From Bradysia coprophila (lineage: Eukaryota > Arthropoda > Insecta > Diptera > Sciaridae), in contig NW_023503941.1 in the NCBI RefSeq assembly GCF_014529535.1, forward strand, positions 840,645 to 904,644: a DNA stretch of 64,000 bases, given 5' to 3'. The position numbers and the translations under genes were made by a program. The notes under the pieces are model-generated. The model was given only the letters and a program-made list of their open reading frames with translations, searched no databases and was not told the origin of the DNA. Shown piece after piece: positions 32,761 through 43,891 of the stretch; the stretch's first letter is position 1, and every line of letters starts with the position of its first letter.

Positions 32761-35700
32761 CTATTTCGAAACTTCTTCAATTTGTCTTATCTTTGGTTTC
32801 TTCATGGCACGATCATGTCCATGTTTCATTGACAATTTCATCGTTTCATTCTGTCGAGTGGACGAAATTTTTGGTTGATTGTCTTTGGGCGGCTCATTGG
32901 AAAATCGGTACAATTTGACTGTATAGAACCAAATCAACTCAATGATACTGATAACAGATCCACCCTAAATCCATTTGACGAACGAAAAGTTTAGCCGATT
33001 TATTGGGAAAACGTACGATGTGTACATGGAACATAGCATGAAAATACTAACCAAACATAAGGAATAGATTCCGCCACAGGAAGCTGTAAACATTTAAATT
33101 GAAAGGAAAAGTGAGACGACCAGACCATAATTTAAACAAATTTACCAAACATTGAGTCCCACGTCAGGAACACATCTCGCCGATACTTCAGGCAAGTGAT
33201 ATCCTTAAAGTGGATTTTTAGAGTCACGAAATCGTGTAGTGTCACAGAATCGTCACTAAAACAAATGAAATTCATTCGTACAACAAACGGCGTTCCAGCC
33301 ATCTCAATGAGCTAATTTTTAACACTTGAACACATGTCGTAGTCGGACAAAATCATTATGCAACAGTGGGATAGACTACTGTGACTGCGAACTATGTTCA
33401 AGTGATATGAGTTAAAGCGGTCCTTACAAATGTAGCGAACGAAGTTGATCTTCGGATAATCTTTGTGCGACGGTCGTTTGAATGTCGTAACGCTAATAAA
33501 TGCAAGATGAATTGAATACCTAAATAATTTGCAAAAACCTTAAATTACCACTTCTGAACAACTAGGCTTGCAGGTGGAACAGTTTAAGCCAACTGTTACA
33601 TTCAGAGCCGAATCTGGTTGAAGACTTGAAAATATGTCTGAAAAGAGAATCACAAAGTACGCAAGCTTCTAATCATGTTGCCGCTTACGATGCACATTTA
33701 GGCACACCCTGTCAAAGAAGAGTTGAAAATATTACCTGTAGCAGGTAACTTTATCTCCAAGTAATGTACATTATATGCCACAGCTGTATTTTCCGTATGA
33801 GGCGCTACAGCTGTGGCAGCTGTAGCAGATTACCTAAAGATAAAGTTACCAGCTACAGGTAAGAGTTTCAACTCTTTTTTGACAGTACGTGTGATGAAAA
33901 CAGCTACTTATTCACTTACGCCGATTTTTTCTGAGACAATTGACATCTTGCAAAGTGCACTGCCGTATATTGGTAGCATTAGCAATCATCTCTGAAACAC
34001 AAAACAAGCATCTAATTGTCTCACAATTCCAGTGGAGCAAATGTTTAGCATTTACGCGCTTCTACGTAGTAGAAAGGGACACAGCCGCACATTCTGAAAA
34101 TAGTATCGACAGCACACTCGTTAATGCAGGTGCTGAAACTGTACCTGGTGGCTGTACGAAGTTTCACCTGCAACATTAATTCGTTTCACTTATTTATAGC
34201 AAATATGACTGCCATCACGGCAGACTAAAATAAACCAGGCAGTAGCGGTTCATTTTCGAAACGTCAAATAAGGGACCTAATGCACTGTATGAAAATGAAC
34301 TCAAATGAACACCGACATAAATTGAAAAATTTTATTCGCAAAATATCAAGGACTACTACATTATTCAGGTCCCTACTCAAACAAGCGCTCCTGCCTGGTT
34401 AACTTTACTGTGTCGTGCTGCCATTCAATATTTGTGAACCTCATCCTTAAAATAGCAATTGCGCTGCGCCAGAGCTAAATTTTGTACAGAATTTTCGCTA
34501 ACAATCACTGAAGGGACAACATTTATTATAACATCAGTGCCAATCTGGCCCAGAGTTTTGGCCACCGAATTCTGTGGATATTCGTGCGGCGAATGTATCA
34601 GCACCGATACGCCAAAGTACGTTTTTGTATAGGACACGTACTGTTCTGGTTCAATGTTCACCAATAATTCCATTCCGACGTACGGCCCAGCACCACTAAC
34701 CCGATAATTTGGATTTTGAAGCTTTTCCGACACATTATCGCTGTCACTAAGAGGTTAAACAAAGAAAAAATTCTTTACGGACTTCTTCCTGGCACAAAGG
34801 ATTCATCACATCACATTTCCAGGTCTTCTCTGATTGCATCGTAGTTGAAGCTACAGCAGTAGCCGTCGATACTTTTCGCTGTTCGAAATAATGTATTGCA
34901 CGGAACAAACTGTCCCAGCCACAGACATTGAGTCAACATATTGTCGCATGGATGCATAACTTCCCTCATTAAAGTGTCCGTCCTGTAGCCCAATTCTTCG
35001 AGTATTTTATGTGTATTTTCGAATAAATCGTTTGTGTACTCTGGCGCTACCAGCTTCGACAAATTTTTGAGAAAGAAATCAATTTCATGGTTGGGTACAC
35101 CGTTCGCTGAGCTGGTGATATTATTTTGATCAAAAAAATAAGTTTTGAATCGGAAATGACAATGTAGTTTACAGTTCTTGCGTTATATTCGATGTGGCGG
35201 CTTTATAGACCTGTTCATTGTTATGTGCATTAGATTAAGAAAGAGTGCATATAAGATGAATCTAGTACTTGCCTTGTTGACGTTACATATTGTTATCGCA
35301 GGAAATTCGACTGGAATTTGAAAGAAGTCAAAACTACAGTTGGAGACCGTGAAATTTCAACATAAATCAGCTGTTTTTCAGTTGATTCACACAAAGAATC
35401 GAAAATGTTTAGGCGTCTTTATACGGTTTCATCACTACCACGCGTTTAGCAGCTTCAACCATGTAAACAGTTTTGATTGTATGTGTTAAATAGCCTCAAT
35501 ACGAACAACACACACTCCGTAGAGTGTGTATTGTTTGTATTGAGGCTATTTAGTATGTGTGGATCAGCTGAAAAACAGTTGAAGCAAATTCATGCTGAAA
35601 TTTCACTGCCTGTAAGGTCGTCGGAATAAGAAAAAAATGATGAGGCGACATAACTACACGGTCAATATCGTCAGGAACGATATTATCGTTTTTAAACGAT

Positions 35701-38222
35701 AATATCGTTTTTTCATGATACTATCGTCTAAAAAACGATATTATCGTTCAAAAGACGATAATATCGTTTTTTTGACGATAATATCGTCCTTGATGAAAAT
35801 ATCCGCTGGACGATATTATCGTTATTTTTTTTTTCTGAACAAATTTATCGTTATTTTGGACGATATTATCGTCCTGGGCGATAATTTTTGGGACGATAAT
35901 ATCGTTTTTAATTAATTAATTTTTTTAAATTTGAGACGATAATATCGACCAGGACGATAATATCGTTTTTAATTTATTTAAAATAAAAATTCTAGACGAT
36001 AATATCGTCCTGGGCGATATTATCGGTCTGGATGGTTGTTGAAGACGAAACACAAAATCTTGTAGATAATCACCTTTTTATAGACGGCAAATATATATTA
36101 AAAATTGGTTCATTTGGTTCCGTAAATTTAAATTTTATATAGAAAAATTACACAGACTAATTATGAGACGATGCGAGAAAAAAAAATTAACTCCTAAGTT
36201 CCGACACCGTTCCGGCGCCCGGGCTCGCATTGCGGCCCTCCGCTTCGCTCCGGGGCAATGGGCCGGATCGCTCGGCGTGTTAAAACGCTTTTTATGTACA
36301 ATCAAAGTTGGTATTCATTTCGTAAAAAGATGAATTATTTAGGGACGAACTAAACGCCTTTTTTAAACACTGATGTGTAGGTGATTTCCTCTGACAATTG
36401 TTTTTCGATATTTTGGAAGAGAATTCGGTTCTTGCTGCACCTCTGAGTAAAATTGAGTCCTGGACAATATTACCACCCAAAACTAAACGATAATATCGTC
36501 CTGGGCGATATTATCGTTTTTTTAAACGATAGTATCGTCCTGGACGATATTATCGTTTATGAAAACGATAATATCGCCCAGGACGATATTATCGTTTTGA
36601 ACGATATTATCGTTTTGAACGATATTATCGTTTTGAACGATATTATCGTTTTGAACGATATTATCGTTTTGGACGATATTATCGTACAGAAAACGAAAAT
36701 ATCCATTAGATTTTCTAGAACGGTAATATCGTCCAGAAAACGATAATATCGTTTTTTGAACGATAATATCGACAAGAAAACGATACTATCGTCCAGACAA
36801 TATTTTAGAATTTTTCAATAAAGACGATATTATCGTCCTGGATGAAAATTTTTTGGACGATAATATCGTTTTTTTGGACGATACTATCGTCTAAAAACAA
36901 TATTATCGTTTTTTAGACGATAGTCCTGACGATATTGACGGTGTGGAAATGTCCCGCCACCGAAAAAAATCAACGGACTGACAACGAGAGCAAATGAAAA
37001 CTGCCATTTAGCAGTTCAAATTATAATTTAAGGATGAGTGCAACCGATGGTCGCCTAATCGAGTGCTTCCGGTTCATACCTTCATGCATAGAACTGCTCC
37101 TAGCATTAAGATATTTTCTCCCCGGAACTGTATTTTTTTTTGTTTTGAAAAAATGTGTAACAAATTGATGTTAGTCCAACACAGACGGAAACACAAACGA
37201 TTTTTCTTTGGGACACTGTAGCTTCGCCAAAGAAAAATCGTTTGTGTTGAACATTCCGTTTCTGTTTGAACAATCGGACGTTCACTTATGTTTCGTTGAG
37301 AGAAACGGTTAATCACATTACGAAAACGTTGTGTACATCTCAGGAAGAAAAATAGAAAATTCCAACTCGAATGATTCGCGTACCTCGCTCCGCTCGGGTC
37401 GCAAAACTTCGTTCTTGTTGGAATTTCCTATTTTATTCTACCGGTAACCAAATAACTTATCTGCATTACCATTCCAAATCGGATAGTTGTTCGTTTCAAT
37501 CGTAGTTATTGTAGGAGTGGTTTGAAATCGTTTCCAGAAGTAACTTATCAATATTGATGCAAAAATAATTCCCAATGTGAGAAACGTTATCCACACGGAG
37601 ATCGACAAAACTTTCAGGCATCGCTGAGTTCTATGACAATAATTTATATGTTAACTTAATCTTCTGCAAGAGTGCTTCAATAAATGTGTAACTGTGCATC
37701 GAAAGAGAATACTCGATATAGCATAAGGCTTGACTTCCCCTTACCAAAAAAGTACTCCGTGTGAGAGACAAAATTGATTTTTTTTCAATTTTTGCCTTGT
37801 TTACTTGACAGAGCTTGCTCTCTAATGGAGTATTTTTTGTTGAGTGAAAACCATACTTAATGCTTGGTTTCCATTTACACCGTTTTGCCTCCGTTTAGCT
37901 AAACCACGCCTCTTTTCTATTGTTTATTGAATAAATGGAGTGTTCGAAAGTAGAAACCAAGACTAAGTTGTATGACAAGTTTTTCTTCTCGGAACACTAA
38001 ATAGTTTAAATACCTCGATTTAGAGCGATTGTATTCCACCACCGACTCATAGATATTTCGTAATCCATGTAACGATGTGTTGAGGCAACAAAATTCCGTT
38101 GCTTCAATCAAACTTTGAAGAAACCGCTTTTCTTTAATCTGCCACTTGGATATTTTCTTATCCAGCACTTCGCGCCTACGATCAAACGCTTGCCTGTTAA
38201 CCAGAAACATTGAACTGCTCAT
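32761..38222 (-). CDS. Pickpocket-type DEG/ENaC sodium channel subunit, ppk-A (complete, 13 exons, 577 aa)
   Basis: Amiloride-sensitive-type cation channel subunit at the plasma membrane. Exons: 38222-38014, 37630-37470, 35310-35273, 35210-35173, 35111-34815, 34746-34440, 34167-34056, 33991-33920, 33637-33549, 33492-33428, 33255-33146, 33083-33052, 32964-32761. The phases join for 1734 nt. TM1 is at about 78-100 (VWITFLTLGIIFASILISYF), followed by FPAITICNVNK. Cys-rich extracellular motifs include FVPCNTLF, GYCCSFNY, RNCYF, CGCVPFYY and CSTCKPSC. CLGGSVISIIELIWFY holds the G-x-S filter (GGS 511-513) and TM2, and a short basic C-tail follows. One intron has a GC donor (35267-35272), and the exon 6 donor GAG|GTTCAC is weak. 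Paralogous to ppk-B and ppk-C with matched exon lengths. Ligand and subfamily cannot be told from here. Confidence 0.92.
33709..33885. mobile_element. Palindromic MITE in ppk-A intron 8
   Basis: CTGTCAAAGAAGAGTTGAAA is inverted as TTTCAACTCTTTTTTGACAG, with the inner pairs ACCTGTAGC..GGTAACTTTATCT and CCACAGCTGTA. Confidence 0.75.
35349..35606. mobile_element. Palindromic MITE in ppk-A intron 2
   Basis: GTGAAATTTCA, CAGCTGTTTTTCAGTTGAT and an inner hairpin AGCCTCAATACGAACAA / TTGTTTGTATTGAGGCT are mirrored, ending TGAAATTTCAC. Confidence 0.75.
35657..36943. mobile_element. Element made of ACGATATTATCG repeats in ppk-A intron 2
   Basis: Inverted ends CACGGTCAATATCGTCAGGA / TCCTGACGATATTGACGGTG. 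Inside are two blocks (35690-36030 and 36485-36920) of tens of ACGATATTATCGT units in both orientations with T-rich spacers. A unique middle (36030-36480) includes a short GC-rich hairpin. Any reading frame here is a repeat artefact (NDIIVL repeats). Confidence 0.75.
37185..37259. repeat. Hairpin in ppk-A intron 2
   Basis: ACGGAAACACAAACGATTTT / AAAATCGTTTGTGTTGAACA...TTCCGT inverted arms around CTTTGGGACACTGTAGCTTC. Confidence 0.5.
37726..37862. mobile_element. MITE, GTACTCCGTGTGAGAG family, copy 2, in ppk-A intron 1
   Basis: AAGGCTTGACTTCCCCTTACC, AAAAAAGTACTCCGTGTGAG and a degraded right end GCTCTCTAATGGAGTATTTT. A CTCCGTTTAGC-type relative follows at 37863-37965. Confidence 0.6.
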
Positions 38223-38240
38223 AATCAGAAGCGAATCAAT

Positions 38241-38248
38241 CTTTTATA
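38241..38248 (-). promoter_or_regulatory. TATA box of ppk-A
   Basis: TATAAAAG on the minus strand, only about 18 nt upstream of the first ATG (38222). Transcription would then start near or past that ATG, so Met5 (ATG at 38210) may be the true start. Confidence 0.4.
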
Positions 38249-38249
38249 T

Positions 38250-38720
38250 GCTAAAGTTTTGACAATTAAAACTTTTGACTTTGAACGTATAATTTGATGG
38301 ACATTCCCGGATAGTGATGGGTAAAGTGCAAAACTTTTCGTCCGAAAGAAGTCAATTAATAAAATAAATCCATCGATTGTAATGACTCCTCATTATATAG
38401 GTTTCCCTGTTCATTTTCACACATTATCAGCCGATTGCATGACAATCGGGGTGGTGATAATTGATACCTGATAGATATCTGTTAATTGCCGTATAATTGA
38501 TTCACATTTCCTCCTTAACTGTATGAATATCGACGGTCTATGGTTAAAACAAACAGTGTATAAACATATGTACATACTACATGTGTCGAGTCTTCGTTAC
38601 AAACGTCTTTCGGCTGAAAGTCGTTCAGATCCAGAGTCGAAACGGGTTACATGTAAGGCATCGTAGTGTTAAGTGCGGGTATAAAAAGTTCAAATAATCA
38701 GGGTGTGGAATCAATATCAT
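38250..38720. other. Intergenic, nothing recognised
   Basis: Putative upstream region of ppk-A; no further feature supported. Confidence 0.4.
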
Positions 38721-38960
38721 CATGCCCGCACGTTAGTAAGCGGGCGTGACGCAAGTCCACTACCAAAAATGTTTTACAAAAACTTTTTTGAGGACGGCGG
38801 AGCATATTTACAGCAACTTTTTGACTTCTCCCCCTTGGCCCCCAATTTAAGATATCTGGAATCTAGGAATCCATACGAGTTCAACGAGCTATCACACGTT
38901 ACTGCAGCTTCAAAATTGGCCGAGATATTGAACTTCGAAATATTGATGTTTGTATGAAAA
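38721..38960. repeat. Dispersed repeat with terminal hairpin and TGACGCAAGTC motif, copy 2
   Basis: CATG, stem GCCCGC/GCGGGC (38724-38729 / 38740-38745) around the loop ACGTTAGTAA, then TGACGCAAGTC from 38747. The downstream sequence aligns with 2775-2960 (ACTTTTTGACTT, GGCCGAGATATT). Confidence 0.6.
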
Positions 38961-39189
38961 TAAGCAAAATTTTGTATTTTCAGACAACTCAAATTGGCTA
39001 CGTTAGTTAGTTAGTTCCTATGAAAAAGGACGATTTCGTAACTCCTAAACGTTTCTTACGATTTTCCTGAAATTTTGGTTGTAGGTCAATCTCGGGCCCT
39101 AGATTAAAATAAGATTTAAAAAAATGGGGGAATGCAAGCGTTTTTGAAAGACTCCCGGAAGTTTCCATACAATGTCATATAACAGCGTG

Positions 39190-39192
<3 letters not shown>

Positions 39193-39239
<47 letters not shown>
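39193..39239. repeat. (TG)n microsatellite
   Basis: An uninterrupted TG run of 23 units. Confidence 0.95.
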
Positions 39240-39240
<1 letters not shown>

Positions 39241-39334
39241 AGAAGAAGTTTTTTTTCAGCTAATAATTATGAATTGTGATTGGTAAATGTTGGAAAAAGT
39301 GTTTGGGTTATTTTCGTCATGGTGATGTGTTCCA

Positions 39335-40068
39335 AGGTTGGTTCCTAAATTTTGAAATGAGAGATGATTCCTCTGGCACTTCCTTACTTCCATCAGTTTT
39401 TTCGATGGATTAGAGTTATTTTAGATAGAAGTGAGGTGTTCCGAGGTTGGTTCCTAAATTTTTGAATGACAGATGATTTCTCTGGCACTTCCTAACTTCC
39501 ATCAGATTTTTCGATGGATTTGGGTTGTTTTAGATAGAAGTGAGGTGTTCCGAGGTTGGTTCCTAAATTTTGGGATGACAGATGATTCCTCTGGCACTTC
39601 CTTACTTCCATCAGTTTTTTCGATGGATTAGAGTTATTTTAGATAGAAGTGAGGTGTTCCGATGTTGGTTCCTAAATTTTTGAATGACAGATGATTTCTC
39701 TGGCACTTCCTAACTTCCATCAGATTTTTCGATGGATTTGGGTTGTTTTAGATAGAAGTGAGGTGTTCCGAGGTTGGTTCCTAAATTTTGGGATGACAGA
39801 TGATTCCTCTGGCACTTCCTTACTTCCATCAGTTTTTTCGATGGATTAGAGTTATTTTAGATAGAAGTGAGGTGTTCCGAGGTTGGTTCCTAAATTTTTG
39901 AATGACAGATGATTTCTCTGGCACTTCCTAACTTCCATCAGATTTTTCGATGGATTTGGGTTGTTTTAGATAGAAGTGAGGTGTTCCGAGGTTGGTTCCT
40001 AAATTTTGGGATGACAGATGATTCCTCTGGCACTTCCTTACTTCCATCAGTTTTTCGATGGATTTGAG
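39335..40068. repeat. 109-bp satellite with a dimeric (218-bp) higher-order pattern
   Basis: The repeated start CGATGGATT recurs at 39403, 39512, 39621, 39730, 39839, 39948 and 40056, a spacing of 109, 109, 109, 109, 109 and 108 bp. Units alternate. Type a has AGAGTTATTTTAG and TTTTTGAATGACAG. Type b has GGGTTGTTTTAG and TTTTGGGATGACAG. Confidence 0.92.
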
Positions 40069-40131
40069 CTGTTGTCGACATGAGATGCTTACAAAACTAG
40101 TGACCCTTACCCATAAACTTCCAAAAGAACT

Positions 40132-40547
40132 GATATCTGCCAAAAAACCCTAAAGGGTGAAAGTGTGACGCAAGTCCCTACTTACAAAATAACTGATATC
40201 GCTGAGCGTGACACTTTCTGAGGCGAAAGTTTTATCAACAAAAAATTGACCCAAAAAATTTAAGAAAGAAAATTTTAGAAAAAATTGCGTCACATGTGGC
40301 AGATGATTCAGGACATATTTTTCCCTGTTTTAACAATTTTTCTAACATGAGTTTCTTCAACATCTGCCACTTGCGACGCAATTTTTTCTAAAATTTTGTT
40401 TCTTAAATTTTTTGGGTCAATTTTTTGTTGATAAAATTTTCGCCTCAGAAAGCGTCACCCTCAGCGATATCAGTTATTTTGTAAGGAGAAACAGGGACTT
40501 ACGTCACACTTTCACCCTTTAGGGTTTTTTGGCGGATGCATTGATAT
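40132..40547. mobile_element. Foldback MITE, TGACGCAAGTC family, copy 2
   Basis: Arms begin GATATCTGCCAAAAAACCCT, AAAGGGTGAAAGTGTGACGC, AAGTC, ACTGATATCGCTGAG and GTGACACTTTCTGAGGCGAA, and are mirrored to 40547. The centre is short, near 40320-40350. Confidence 0.8.
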
Positions 40548-40814
40548 CTTGTTGGCTTGTTGAGCAAGTCAGATATACCAATCTTTAATATCTTGTTGTA
40601 TCAATGCGGCAATGTCCGCATTAAAACCAAAAATCAAGAAACAACGATTCCGAAGTCCACGGCATCGAAACAAACAACACAATAGATTGATGCCAGGGAT
40701 GATTATTTTTGGATCATTTTGAATTAAGTAAACCCGACCTCTCACATGCAATCGTAATGCTCGAGAAATCGCACAGTCAACAATTCAGTAACTCGCCACC
40801 GCTGAGTTTTGAAA

Positions 40815-40944
40815 ATTCACGCCGTAAGTGCGGTCGAAATTCAAAATTTTCATACAATGAAGCGTTGAAATGTATTTTTCGGTTCACTTTTTCATCAAAT
40901 CGTTCACTTAAAATTCAAATTTTAGCCACACTTACGTCATGAAT
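40815..40944. mobile_element. MITE, ATTCACGCCGTAAGTG family, copy 1
   Basis: Ends ATTCACGCCGTAAGTG / CACTTACGTCATGAAT. A second copy lies in a ppk-B intron (51503-51648). Confidence 0.7.
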
Positions 40945-41319
40945 TGTTTTGGCTGATAGTTCTCTTCAAGGAAGTTTACTACGAAAGAGACTCACAGCTG
41001 TAGACTGTTAAGATCAGAGTAAGAAGCCTGAGGACCAGTTAGTTATAGCTTACCTTGCGGGACCATGTGGTATGGTAACTATTAACAGGTCCAGACGGTC
41101 ATTGTTCGGTTACTATGGAAAATCAAAGCTTTTTCGTTTTAAATCGAGGGCGCCAATTACATAACAAACTTCTGTCGCCCCATCTGTGTTGTAAACAATT
41201 CAGTTTTGACAGTTGTGACAGCGATCATCAGTGGCAGTGTTTTTGTTTTGGCAAAACGTAAACAAAATAATTGTTTCGTCTAAAATATTGATAAATACGC
41301 GTTCCGTCGACAACAAAAT

Positions 41320-42705
41320 ATGAATCGGACTAAAAGGGGAGAAATCTACGAATGGCCCAATAACAAATTCACATTTGTTTGTGTTCGCTGCTCGGATGAA
41401 TTCCAACAGTTCAGCGAGTTTACATTGCACGTTCAAACGCATCTGCATTCGGACCTTAAGGGGATCACACAGGACTCGGTGGTGAGCGATCTGAATGAAT
41501 TGGATCAGCAATCGAAAATTCAACTCATCGCCCCGAATAACATAAAAAAGCTTGAAGATAGTGATGACGGCAATGAGTTTACCGATCATTTTACTGAATC
41601 TGCATACAAAGTCGAATCGTCAACAAGTGAAGATGGGAATATTCGAAGGCGCCGGCCGACTCAGAAAAACTTTGAATGCTTCATTTGTCACAAGAAATTA
41701 ACGAGTTCATTTGTGGTGAAGCGACACATGATGAAAATCCATCGGTACGACGACCTCAAATGTAAATATTGCAACACGAAATTCCGGACGAGTCGCTACT
41801 ATGAACGGCACAATGCGAACGGATGCATGTCGCATCCAGATCGAGCGAAATTTGTGTCTCAAATGCCAATCATCGACAAACCGATCGAACCAGTTCGAAC
41901 CTACGAGTGTGCGGTGTGTAAAAGGATTTTCCGTGACCGTCGCCAGCTGCAAAGTCATATGACGAAACACAAACAAAGTCCGTGTCTGTGTTTGATTTGC
42001 GGCAAATTATTTAGCGGAGACCGGACGTTGGCTCGTCACATGAAACTACACGATTCGACCAACGAATCACATCCGTGCACCGAATGTGGAAGAAAATTTA
42101 AGCAAAGGCGCTACTTGCTGGATCACAATCGAAAAGTACATAATTTGTACGCTGACGATGGCCCATCGACCTGTGAGTCTTGCGAGCAACAATTTCCCAA
42201 CAAACGATTGCTTCAAATTCACATGCAGACACATCCGTTTGTGGAAAAGCGCAAGTTTCCGTGCACGATGTGTAACCATTCGGCCAAGTGTGCGTACGAC
42301 CTACGGCGACACCTCGAAACGCACAGCATAGAAAATCGATCGTTCGTCTGTCCGATTTGCGACAAGAAACTGTTACCGCGATATGCGAACGATCACATGA
42401 AATCGCATGATTCGACTCGCAGCTTTGAATGCAACGAATGTGGAAAGCAATTTAAGCGAGCCAAGACATTGAAGCGACATCAAAACACTCATCAAACGGT
42501 GTCGGAAAATCGGGCAACATACAAATGTGATGTATGCACGAACACGTTTGCTCGGATGGATGGTCTGCTGAGGCATCGACGTCGACATAGCGTTCCAATG
42601 AACTATCATTGCCGAATTTGTGGCAAAGGGTTCATCGAACAGAAGTCATTTCTGTTTCATGAGGCCAATCACACCAAAGGTAATTTCAAAAGCGAACAAA
42701 TTTAG
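41320..42705 (+). CDS. C2H2 zinc-finger protein, 12 fingers, intronless (461 aa)
   Basis: Probable nuclear DNA-binding transcription factor. The ATG at 41320 is the first in frame. A lone finger at the N-terminus (VCVRCSDEFQQF..H..TH, about 19-41) is followed by an acidic, low-complexity linker. From residue 113 on comes a run of eleven fingers: CFICHKKL, CKYCNTKF (C2HC-like, last His replaced by Cys), CAVCKRIF, CLICGKLF, CTECGRKF, CESCEQQF, CTMCNHSA, CPICDKKL, CNECGKQF, CDVCTNTF and CRICGKGF. Several linkers depart from TGEKP. No ZAD or BTB domain is seen. ATTAAA at 42753 may serve for polyadenylation. Lack of introns could mean a retrogene; no poly-A relic is visible. Codon use differs from the AT-rich surroundings, supporting real coding. 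Ortholog not identified. Confidence 0.93.
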   Translation: MNRTKRGEIYEWPNNKFTFVCVRCSDEFQQFSEFTLHVQTHLHSDLKGITQDSVVSDLNELDQQSKIQLIAPNNIKKLEDSDDGNEFTDHFTESAYKVESSTSEDGNIRRRRPTQKNFECFICHKKLTSSFVVKRHMMKIHRYDDLKCKYCNTKFRTSRYYERHNANGCMSHPDRAKFVSQMPIIDKPIEPVRTYECAVCKRIFRDRRQLQSHMTKHKQSPCLCLICGKLFSGDRTLARHMKLHDSTNESHPCTECGRKFKQRRYLLDHNRKVHNLYADDGPSTCESCEQQFPNKRLLQIHMQTHPFVEKRKFPCTMCNHSAKCAYDLRRHLETHSIENRSFVCPICDKKLLPRYANDHMKSHDSTRSFECNECGKQFKRAKTLKRHQNTHQTVSENRATYKCDVCTNTFARMDGLLRHRRRHSVPMNYHCRICGKGFIEQKSFLFHEANHTKGNFKSEQI

Positions 42706-42752
42706 TGGACACCATTGGCGAAGCACACCCGAAATGTAAATTTTGATTTGAA

Positions 42753-42758
42753 ATTAAA
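42753..42758 (+). terminator. Possible polyadenylation signal (ATTAAA) of the zinc-finger gene
   Basis: ATTAAA 48 nt after the stop codon. Confidence 0.3.
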
Positions 42759-42914
42759 ATTTATTTTGATGAAAACGAAAAGTATTCCGAATTTTCAATT
42801 TCGAAAAAGTGTTCAACGAAAAAGACATTGGACATTGTACCACCGACAAGGATGGACAAAATTATTCGAAATCTGCATAAAGTTTGACTCTGAGACTGTA
42901 TTTCTATCTTCTAT

Positions 42915-43200
42915 CATGTCCGGACCGTTAGCGGAGGACTTGACGCAGTCTAACTTCCAAAAAAAGAACGAAGAAATTTTTTTGAGACGCGGCAACTAGA
43001 TATAGGCGAGAATTTAAGTTTCTTTCCTTTGGCCTGTATCACCACAAATCCTCTTCTATCTTATTCGCGCTTCAAATACGAGCAAAACGAGCTATCACTC
43101 GACTATGTAACTTTAAAATTACCGGAGATACATCGTTTTGAAGTTGGTCATTTTTCTTAGAAAATACACCAAATTAACGTTTTCCAAACAATCAAAATCC
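42915..43200. repeat. Dispersed repeat with terminal hairpin and TGACGCA motif, copy 3
   Basis: CATG, an imperfect stem GTCC/GGAC plus CCG/CGG around TTAG, then TGACGCA at 42941. The downstream CAAAACGAGCTATCACTCG resembles the GAGTTCAACGAGCTATCAC stretch of the 38.7-kb copy. Confidence 0.5.
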
Positions 43201-43559
43201 TTCAACTTACTCTGTATGTTTCTGTCTATCTGTCTATCTGTCTATCTATCGACAGTCGATCTCGGAAACTAGTCAGCCAATCTCCATGAAATTTTGCAGG
43301 AACCTCACGGTGGACATAAAAATGAAAATGTGATACGCCATTACCCCAGGAAAAACCAGAATTTTGTTTTATTGGCCTCGAAGTGGTTTCTGAGTGTGGT
43401 TTTCGAGGGTCGGGAACGCGTTTTCGGCTGTAGCTTAGCTGTATTGAAACCTACAGAGGCGTGCGACCCATCAAATGAAAGGTATTCGTAACACGATTCG
43501 AACAAAAAAATAATTAAAAAAATCGGGGCAGATTCGTTTGAGCTGGAGTGATTAGAGTG

Positions 43560-43890
43560 ACCAAATTTTGAGCTACTCGAGCGTAGGATGAAAGGACTAA
43601 TATTTGCGCGATTATGAGAGATAGAGAGTTACTTTCTTCGTCAAAGTCTCAGAGTTTTAGGGGCATATGTGAAAAATGTCGAGAGTTAGAAATGGGTTGG
43701 TCAATTAGGGTTTTAGAGTTATTTTGTGAATGGTAGCAGATAGAGAGTTACTTTCTTCGGCAAAGTCTCAGAGTTTTACGAGTAGAACAGAGGGGCATAT
43801 GTGAAAAATGTGGAAAGTTGGAAATGGGTGGATCAATTGCGGTTTTGGAGATATTTCTTGAATGGTGGCAGATAGAGAATTCCTTTCTTC
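43560..43890. repeat. Tandem repeat of about 120-130 bp units
   Basis: The unit runs GATAGAGAGTTACTTTCTTC, AAAGTCTCAGAGTTTTA, GGGGCATATGTGAAAAATGT, GGTCAATTAGGGTTTTAGAG. It starts near 43618 and 43739, with a partial third copy near 43867. Confidence 0.75.
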
Positions 43891-43891
43891 G

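Noticed and set aside
33493..33520. Apparent frameshift in ppk-A between exons 9 and 10
   Set aside because: An acceptor 27 bp further in (TATTAG at 33493) restores the frame and gives RYDIQTTVAQR, matching ppk-B RYGVQSIIAKR.
36453..36775. NDIIVL / KTIISF repeat frames
   Set aside because: Direct translation of the ACGATATTATCG repeat array.
39335..40068. CRISPR-like regular spacing
   Set aside because: Whole 109-bp units repeat with no unique spacers; it is a satellite in a eukaryotic genome.
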